Shown here: piece after piece, positions 5,250-9,715 of the stretch
Layout of the letters: every line of letters begins with the position of its first letter
Numbering within the stretch: position 1 is the first letter of the stretch
NCBI GenBank assembly: GCA_002335345.1
Contig: DDCS01000039.1
Coordinates: 1,154 to 10,868, forward strand
Length of the DNA: 9,715 nucleotides
Source of the DNA: Flavobacteriaceae bacterium UBA2000
Lineage (GTDB): Bacteria > Bacteroidota > Bacteroidia > Flavobacteriales > Flavobacteriaceae
Direction of reading: 5' to 3'
Translations under genes and position numbers: made by a program
The notes under the pieces: model-generated
Told to the model about the DNA's origin: nothing
Databases searched by the model: none
The model's input: only the letters and a program-made list of their open reading frames with translations

Positions 5250-6602
5250 ATGAAAACTAAGATTTTTCTTTTGGCATTTTTTGCCATTTTGATGACGACA
5301 AACACCAGTGCTCAAGACGACTGCACTATTGCTGTTTCTTTATTTACAGAACCAGCTAAAATCAAGAATTATAAAGGAGCATTGCCTCATTATGATAAGG
5401 TAATCACCTCATGTCCTCAATATAGTGTCGCTGTGTATCAATACGCGGTGAAAATGTTCGAATACTTTATTGAGCAAGGAGACCAAGCCAAAATTAAAGA
5501 TCTTGAGAACGCTTATCAATTGCGTATGAAATACTTCCCAAAAAAGTCCAAAAAAGGGGATATTATGGCGGACATTGCCCAAATTAAATACGACAACGGT
5601 ATTGGTGACAAGCTGTCTCAGTACAATGCTTTTGATTTGGCCTACAAAACGGATGAGCCTAATTTTAAAAGCCCAAAAGCGATTTATACTTATTTTTCCT
5701 TGGTCATGGATCTTTATAAAGACGGCCAAAAGGACATACAAGAAGTCTTTGATCTTTATGACATTATTGTAGAGAAAATCGAAAAAGAAGAAGGTAATTA
5801 TGCTTTGCAAATCAACAAAATGATTGAAAAAGAGGAGGCCGGTCAGAAATTGAGTAGCAAGGATCAAAAGAAACTTGATGGTTACGAAAAGTACTTGGGT
5901 TATTATGCAAAAATTAAAGAAAGTGTGGACACCAAGTTGGGATCTGTTGCCGATTGTGACAATTTAATTCCTTTGTACGAGAAGAATTTTGAAGAAAAGA
6001 AAGAGGATATCGCTTGGCTTAAAAGTGCAGCGAGTCGTTTGAATGCTAAGGATTGTGAGACGCCTTTGTTTTATCAGTTAGTCCAACAATTGCATTCACT
6101 TCAACCTTCTGCAGCCTCTGCCTTTTATCTCGGTCGATTGGCCGATCGTGATGGAAACAATACTGATGCCATAAACTACTATAATCAGGCCGTTGAGCTC
6201 GAAACCAATTTGAATAAGGCAGCTGATTATACCTTTGCTATTGCAGAGAATTATCGCAAACGAGGAAGTTATAGCAATGCGCGAAGCAGTTATTTTAAAG
6301 TTTTGGAGCAAAAGCCTTCAAAAGGGATTTGCTACTTGCGAATTGCCGATATGTACTCGAAAAGTTCCAACGATTGCGGTGGAAGTGTATTTGAGAAGAG
6401 AGCCATTAACTGGAAAGCTGCTGAAATGGCTGATCGTGCGGCCCGTGTAGATGCTTCTGTTGCCGCTACGGCAAGAGCGACTGCTGAGAGTTATCGCGGA
6501 CGCGCTCCGAGCAAGAGTGATATTTTTGCTGAAGGTATGGCCGGAAAGGTCATCACCATTAATTGTTGGATCGGTGGCAGTGTAAAAGTGCCCAACCTTT
6601 AA
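5250..6602 (+). CDS. Secreted TPR-repeat protein
   Basis: A 450-residue exported protein with a signal peptide (1-21, cleavage before Gln22). The mature part is almost all alpha-helical. Recognisable tetratricopeptide repeats lie at about 288-321 (SAASAFYLGRLADRDGN, followed by YYNQAVEL) and 325-358 (a YRKRGSYSNARSSYFKVLEQKP segment); the early region 40-75 also looks TPR-like. A Lys/Glu-rich, possibly coiled-coil middle lies at about 160-255. Seven cysteines are spread along the mature chain, some possibly in disulfides. The C-terminus is not TPR: a helix rich in Ala/Arg (about 385-418) leads to a hydrophobic tail ending in VKVPNL. TPR proteins are scaffolds; the partner may be the adjacent OMP or LptC, which is inference. 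The stop overlaps the lptC start by one base (TAATG). Confidence 0.85.
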   Translation: MKTKIFLLAFFAILMTTNTSAQDDCTIAVSLFTEPAKIKNYKGALPHYDKVITSCPQYSVAVYQYAVKMFEYFIEQGDQAKIKDLENAYQLRMKYFPKKSKKGDIMADIAQIKYDNGIGDKLSQYNAFDLAYKTDEPNFKSPKAIYTYFSLVMDLYKDGQKDIQEVFDLYDIIVEKIEKEEGNYALQINKMIEKEEAGQKLSSKDQKKLDGYEKYLGYYAKIKESVDTKLGSVADCDNLIPLYEKNFEEKKEDIAWLKSAASRLNAKDCETPLFYQLVQQLHSLQPSAASAFYLGRLADRDGNNTDAINYYNQAVELETNLNKAADYTFAIAENYRKRGSYSNARSSYFKVLEQKPSKGICYLRIADMYSKSSNDCGGSVFEKRAINWKAAEMADRAARVDASVAATARATAESYRGRAPSKSDIFAEGMAGKVITINCWIGGSVKVPNL

Positions 6603-7162
6603 TGAGAAAATACAAACATAATTTACCTATTAGCGCCATAGTCTTTTTCGGACTTATGGCGTTTTTTTCTTGTGAAGGAACGTATGATCAGGTACAGCAA
6701 TTAAATCTGAGTGATGAGCGCCCGATCGCAGAAGGCCAAGAGGTAAATTTAAAATATACTGATTCAGGACGCTTAGTGACCAATCTTATTGCCCCCATAC
6801 TTTTGGACTACAGCAATTATGAGTTTGACTACCAAGAGTTCCCCCAAGGTATTGACATTCACTTTTTTGATCAGGATCAAGAGAGTACGGTCCGCTCAGA
6901 CTATGCCATACGTTATGGCTCTAGTGGTCTTGTCGATTTGCGTCAAAATGTTGTATTGACCACGGCCGATGGAAATGTTTTGGAAGCACAACAACTGTAT
7001 TGGAACCAAAGAGGACAATGGTTGTTTACTGACCAACCTTATCGAATCACCTTTAGTGACGGCTCGTATAATGATGGGAGTCGATTTGATGCCAATGAAG
7101 ATTTTACTATCTTTCTTTCAAGAAATAATCAAGGGGTTCAACGTATTGTTGAACCCGAATAA
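6602..7162 (+). CDS. lptC: LPS export ABC transporter periplasmic protein LptC
   Basis: LptC links the LptBFG inner-membrane transporter to the LptA bridge and receives lipopolysaccharide on its way to the outer membrane. The 186-residue product has a short N-terminal hydrophobic segment (8-23) ending in a lipobox-like FFSC, so it is probably a lipoprotein anchored at Cys24, as in many Bacteroidota LptC annotations. The beta-jellyroll is recognisable: YTDSGRLVTNLIAP near residues 50-63, then PQGIDIHFFD, the repeated strand pattern around YGSSGLVDLRQNVVLTTADG, and WNQRGQWLFTD, with alternating hydrophobic residues throughout. An upstream in-frame TTG at 6563 would add 13 residues lying inside the TPR gene; ATG 6602 is preferred because it restores a normal signal sequence and overlaps the TPR stop by one base. 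Confidence 0.88.
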   Translation: MRKYKHNLPISAIVFFGLMAFFSCEGTYDQVQQLNLSDERPIAEGQEVNLKYTDSGRLVTNLIAPILLDYSNYEFDYQEFPQGIDIHFFDQDQESTVRSDYAIRYGSSGLVDLRQNVVLTTADGNVLEAQQLYWNQRGQWLFTDQPYRITFSDGSYNDGSRFDANEDFTIFLSRNNQGVQRIVEPE

Positions 7163-7173
7163 ATCCCATTTAT

Positions 7174-7368
7174 ATGCGCGGCAAGATTTACAAGCTTTTT
7201 GAATATGGCTACATCGCAATGGCTCTATTTTCGATATACTTAGTCCTTACGAATTGGAGTGAAAATAGAGAGCGTTCTTATATGTTTATCATTTTTGCTG
7301 TCGTGGCGGTCGGTATGTATTTTTTTAAGCGTTGGTTTAGAAAAAACATGGAAAATCGTTCCAAATAA
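7174..7368 (+). CDS. Small two-helix membrane protein of unknown function
   Basis: A 64-residue protein with two hydrophobic helices (about 11-27 and 36-52) joined by a short charged turn (NWSENRERS, 27-35). It has basic ends (MRGKIYK; then KRWFRKNMENRSK). The positive-inside rule predicts both termini in the cytoplasm with the turn outside. No known motif is visible. It begins 11 bases after lptC and ends 3 bases before the CNNM/CorC gene, so it is almost certainly co-expressed with them. The tight packing and normal codon use argue that it is real. It could be an accessory subunit of the Lpt machinery or of the CNNM protein, but nothing in its sequence proves this. Confidence 0.75.
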   Translation: MRGKIYKLFEYGYIAMALFSIYLVLTNWSENRERSYMFIIFAVVAVGMYFFKRWFRKNMENRSK

Positions 7369-7371
7369 TTC

Positions 7372-8625
7372 ATGGAAGGCCCCCTGGTAATCATTCTTGT
7401 TTCACTGCTTTTTTCGGCTTTTTTCTCCGGAATGGAAATCGCCTATGTTTCGGCCAATAAGATTCATCTCGAAATTGAAAAGAAACAGAATAACTTTATT
7501 GCTACAGTTTTAAAACGAATTACGCTTCGCCCCTCTAAGTTTATCGCAACGATGCTAGTCGGTAATAATATTGCGCTGGTGATCTACGGATTATTTATGG
7601 GCGAGGTTTTGATGCATTGGGTGCCTCTTGATGGATTTTGGGGGCTTTTGGCCCACACATTTATCTCAACGCTCGTCATTTTATGGACAGCGGAGTTTTT
7701 GCCTAAAGTTTTTTTTCAGATTTACGCCAATCAGTTAGTGGTTGTTCTATCCTTGCCGGCCTACATTTTTTATCTATTGTTTTCGGTGGTTTCCGAATTA
7801 GTGATTTGGATTTCGGATTTTATATTGAGGGTTTTATTCAGAACACCTGGAGACAATCTGCAATTGAGCTTTAGTAAGGTTGAATTGGGCCATTACATCA
7901 ATGAACAGATGGATAGCTTGGAAATCGAGGATGAGGTGGATAGTGAAATACAAATTTTTCAAAATGCGCTTGAGTTTTCCGATGTTAAAGCCCGTGAGGT
8001 AATGATTCCTCGTACAGAGGTAATCGGGGTTGAGGTACTCACCACGCCGCGTGCCTTGAGCGAGCGCTTTACAGAAACGGGACTGTCAAAAATCTTGGTT
8101 TATCAAGATAATCTAGATAATATCTTGGGCTATGTTCACTCTTTTGAACTCTTTAAAAAACCGGAGGTACTGAGTCAAGTTTTGATGCCTGTGGTCTTTA
8201 TTCCCGAGACCATGCTGGCTAAGGATATCCTTCAAGTGCTCACGCGCAAACGCAAGAGCATCGCAGTAGTTGTGGACGAATATGGGGGTACAGCCGGCAT
8301 AATTACTGTAGAGGACATCATTGAAGAGCTTTTTGGTGAAATTGAAGACGAACACGACTCGCTCGCTTTGGTAGAGGAAGAACTGGATCAAAATCGCTGG
8401 CGTTTTTCGGCGCGCTTGGAAGTAGATTATCTCAATGAAACCTACAAATTGGACTTGCCAGAAAGTGAGCAATATGAGACCTTGGGAGGATTAATTGTCC
8501 ATGTAGCCGAGGAAATTCCAGAGCAAGGAGAAGTCATTGACATAGAAGATTTTACCCTCACAATCCTTGAAGTGTCCAACACGAAAATCGAGCTTGTGGA
8601 ACTCTCCAGAGTCGCTGCAGATTGA
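7372..8625 (+). CDS. CNNM/CorC (HlyC) family membrane protein with CBS pair
   Basis: A 417-residue protein with the full CNNM/CorC architecture. An N-terminal CNNM (DUF21) membrane domain (about 1-190) includes the conserved SGMEIAYVSANK (19-30) and three or more hydrophobic helices. A tandem CBS domain pair follows (about 205-325), with MIPRTEV (211-217) and the signature VVDEYGGTAGI (300-310) followed by TVEDIIEELFGEIEDEHD. The CorC_HlyC domain ends the protein (about 335-412). The family is linked to magnesium/divalent cation transport or efflux; 'hemolysin' in its name is historical. GldE, a gliding-associated protein of Flavobacteriia, is a paralogue of this family, but this neighbourhood lacks gldD, ssb and mutY, so I do not call it gldE. 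It is the last gene of the cluster; no clear hairpin terminator follows, only T-rich DNA. Confidence 0.92.
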   Translation: MEGPLVIILVSLLFSAFFSGMEIAYVSANKIHLEIEKKQNNFIATVLKRITLRPSKFIATMLVGNNIALVIYGLFMGEVLMHWVPLDGFWGLLAHTFISTLVILWTAEFLPKVFFQIYANQLVVVLSLPAYIFYLLFSVVSELVIWISDFILRVLFRTPGDNLQLSFSKVELGHYINEQMDSLEIEDEVDSEIQIFQNALEFSDVKAREVMIPRTEVIGVEVLTTPRALSERFTETGLSKILVYQDNLDNILGYVHSFELFKKPEVLSQVLMPVVFIPETMLAKDILQVLTRKRKSIAVVVDEYGGTAGIITVEDIIEELFGEIEDEHDSLALVEEELDQNRWRFSARLEVDYLNETYKLDLPESEQYETLGGLIVHVAEEIPEQGEVIDIEDFTLTILEVSNTKIELVELSRVAAD

Positions 8626-8684
8626 TTTTGCGTTTTGGTTGTGTTTTTTTTCATTTGAGTTTTTTATAAATCGTTAATAAGTGG

Positions 8685-8692
8685 TATTTTCG
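8685..8692 (+). promoter_or_regulatory. Probable promoter -7 element of the ppiD-like gene
   Basis: TATTTTCG followed by CCC, identical over 11 bases to the element before coaX and at the same distance from its ATG (31 bases from first T to A of ATG). It lies in the 90-base gap after the CNNM/CorC gene. The nearest upstream TTG (8655-8657) is 27 bases away, so the -33 part is not convincing. It suggests that the ppiD-like gene has its own start of transcription. Confidence 0.5.
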
Positions 8693-8715
8693 CCCCCTAT
8701 CAAAAAAGACTAAAG

Positions 8716-9715
8716 ATGGCAGTTTTAAATAGTATTCGTAAGCGCGGTGTGTTCTTGATTCTCATCATTGCTTTGGCCTTGTTTTCATTCATTTTGAGTG
8801 ATATTATCAATAAGGGCAGCAGTGCAGCGAGTGTACAGAATGTTGTAGCAACAGTCAATGGAACAGAGATTTTGCGTGAAGATTTTATGACCCAGGTCGA
8901 TGAATATCAACGTAATTTAGGGCCAAACGCAGCGGCCTCTCAAGCGATGAATCTCGTTTGGGATCGTCAATTGAAATCTTTGTTGTACGACCAGCAAGTT
9001 AAGGCTCTCGGGTTGACCATTTCTGAAGAACAACTCAATGACCAACTGCGCATGACCTTGGCCAATAATCCTACATTTCAGGATGAAAATGGGCTCTACA
9101 GTGATGCACGCCTTTTAGAGTACATGGCGGCGATCCAAAACAATGCCCGAGCCAAACAACAGTGGGACACCTTTTTAAAAGGGGTACGCGAGAGTTTAGG
9201 GCAGTCGACCTATGCTACTTTAGTGGCCAGTGGAATGGAAGTTTCTATGGCGGATGGTGAGCAATTATACCGTTTTGAAAATGATAAAATTGACATCGAA
9301 TATCTTCATGTTCCTTACTCGAGTATTGCGGATGAAGATGTCACCGTTTCTGAAAGTGAAATCAAGACCTACATACGCGAGCATGCCCAGGATTTTGAGG
9401 TAGACCCTATGGTAGACCTGGAATATGTCATTTTTGAAGAGTCTGCGTCCAATGAGGATATGGAGGCTCAAAAAGAGGATTTGACGGCATTGATTGACGG
9501 GTTTAATGCTGCAGACGACGTGGCCTTTTATGTGAATGACAATTCAGATCAAAATTTTGTAGATCAGTGGGTGCGCAAAGAGGGTATGGCTCAGATTTTA
9601 AGAGACTCACTTCTCGCTTTACCTGAAGGAGACGTTTATGGACCTTATCGCGATGGGAGTAATTTTAAATTGTCTAAGGTTGTTGCAACCATGCAAATGC
9701 CCGACTCAGTTGAAG
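8716..9715 (+). CDS. PpiD-like periplasmic folding factor (SurA-N/peptidyl-prolyl isomerase family), 3' truncated
   Basis: An open frame of 333 codons runs off the end of the window. The N-terminus (MAVLNSIRKRGVFLILIIAL, then a further hydrophobic stretch to about residue 28) is a typical PpiD signal anchor with basic residues inside. It is followed by a SurA_N-type chaperone region (about 40-190): the start VATVNGTEILREDFMTQVDEY, then VWDRQLKSLLYDQQ and LGLTISEEQLNDQL are characteristic. The later part (about 215-330), with VSESEIKTYIREHAQDFEV and a GPYRDGSNFKLSKV segment, resembles what precedes the parvulin-type PPIase domain. That domain is expected beyond the window, as Bacteroidota members are usually around 700 residues. 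The protein should assist folding of exported and outer-membrane proteins from the inner membrane. It has its own promoter element 31 bases upstream of the ATG. Confidence 0.88.
   Translation, partial: MAVLNSIRKRGVFLILIIALALFSFILSDIINKGSSAASVQNVVATVNGTEILREDFMTQVDEYQRNLGPNAAASQAMNLVWDRQLKSLLYDQQVKALGLTISEEQLNDQLRMTLANNPTFQDENGLYSDARLLEYMAAIQNNARAKQQWDTFLKGVRESLGQSTYATLVASGMEVSMADGEQLYRFENDKIDIEYLHVPYSSIADEDVTVSESEIKTYIREHAQDFEVDPMVDLEYVIFEESASNEDMEAQKEDLTALIDGFNAADDVAFYVNDNSDQNFVDQWVRKEGMAQILRDSLLALPEGDVYGPYRDGSNFKLSKVVATMQMPDSVE

Noticed and set aside
5409..5867. A 152-residue open frame on the minus strand inside the TPR gene
   Set aside because: It lies wholly antisense to a well-supported gene with signal peptide and TPRs; the Phe/Leu-rich translation is what antisense of a Lys/Glu/Asn-rich gene gives.
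6563..6601. An upstream TTG start extending lptC by 13 residues
   Set aside because: It would place a polar stretch before the signal sequence and lie inside the TPR gene; the ATG at 6602 overlaps the TPR stop by one base and gives a normal lipoprotein leader.
8113..8472. A 119-residue minus-strand open frame inside the CNNM/CorC gene
   Set aside because: It is antisense to the CBS and CorC domains, which are clearly coding; no start signal or family features.
7372..8625. Calling the CNNM/CorC gene gldE (gliding motility)
   Set aside because: GldE is a paralogue of this family, but the usual gldE neighbours (gldD, ssb, mutY) are absent here and general CorC features fit equally well.
1..9715. 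Mobile element, CRISPR array, toxin-antitoxin, phage or defence system
   Set aside because: No transposase, integrase, direct-repeat array or defence-type domain is visible; although a tRNA end is a common integration site, nothing after it looks like an integrated element.

Overview
The window looks like a chromosomal segment of a member of the Bacteroidota, most likely class Flavobacteriia. The reasons are AT-rich spacers, starts without clear Shine-Dalgarno sequences, type I signal peptides ending just before a Gln, lipoproteins with an acidic patch right after the lipidated Cys, TATTTTCG/TAAATTTG-like promoter elements, and a flavobacterial-type gene order. This assignment is inference; no marker gene was searched.

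Layout. (1) 1-61: the 3' end of a tRNA gene without an encoded CCA, followed at once by a strong Rho-independent terminator. (2) 62-2005: an AT-rich leader with dyad symmetries, then three tightly packed plus-strand genes: a Tat-exported Rieske [2Fe-2S] lipoprotein, a four-helix membrane protein with a cytochrome b561-like histidine pattern, and a secreted YceI-family lipid-binding protein. (3) 2032-2057: a hairpin that can terminate transcription from both sides. (4) 2079-3065, minus strand: a lipoprotein with two FAS1 (fasciclin) domains and a probable surface-export signal. (5) 3066-3273: a divergent intergenic region with a 10-bp inverted repeat and candidate promoters. (6) 3274-8625: a compact six-gene plus-strand cluster: coaX (type III pantothenate kinase), a beta-barrel-type outer-membrane protein, a secreted TPR protein, lptC, a 64-residue two-helix membrane protein, and a CNNM/CorC-type protein with CBS domains. 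Several stops and starts overlap or lie a few bases apart. (7) 8716-9715: a PpiD-like periplasmic chaperone/prolyl isomerase with its own promoter element, cut by the window end.

How the genes fit together. The right-hand cluster is mainly about the cell envelope: LptC (LPS transport), the OMP, the TPR protein and PpiD (folding of exported proteins) are carried with one cytosolic coenzyme A gene. The left-hand trio suggests a small periplasmic/inner-membrane electron-transfer module in which a b561-type protein would exchange electrons with a Rieske lipoprotein, and YceI would bind an isoprenoid such as a quinone. E. coli also pairs a b561 gene with yceI (yceJ-yceI), so the pairing is not random, but the Rieske partner and the direction of electron flow are inference.

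I saw no mobile element, CRISPR array, phage gene or defence system. The most interesting candidate is the Rieske/b561-like/YceI module; the rest is largely conserved, partly uncharacterised envelope biology.
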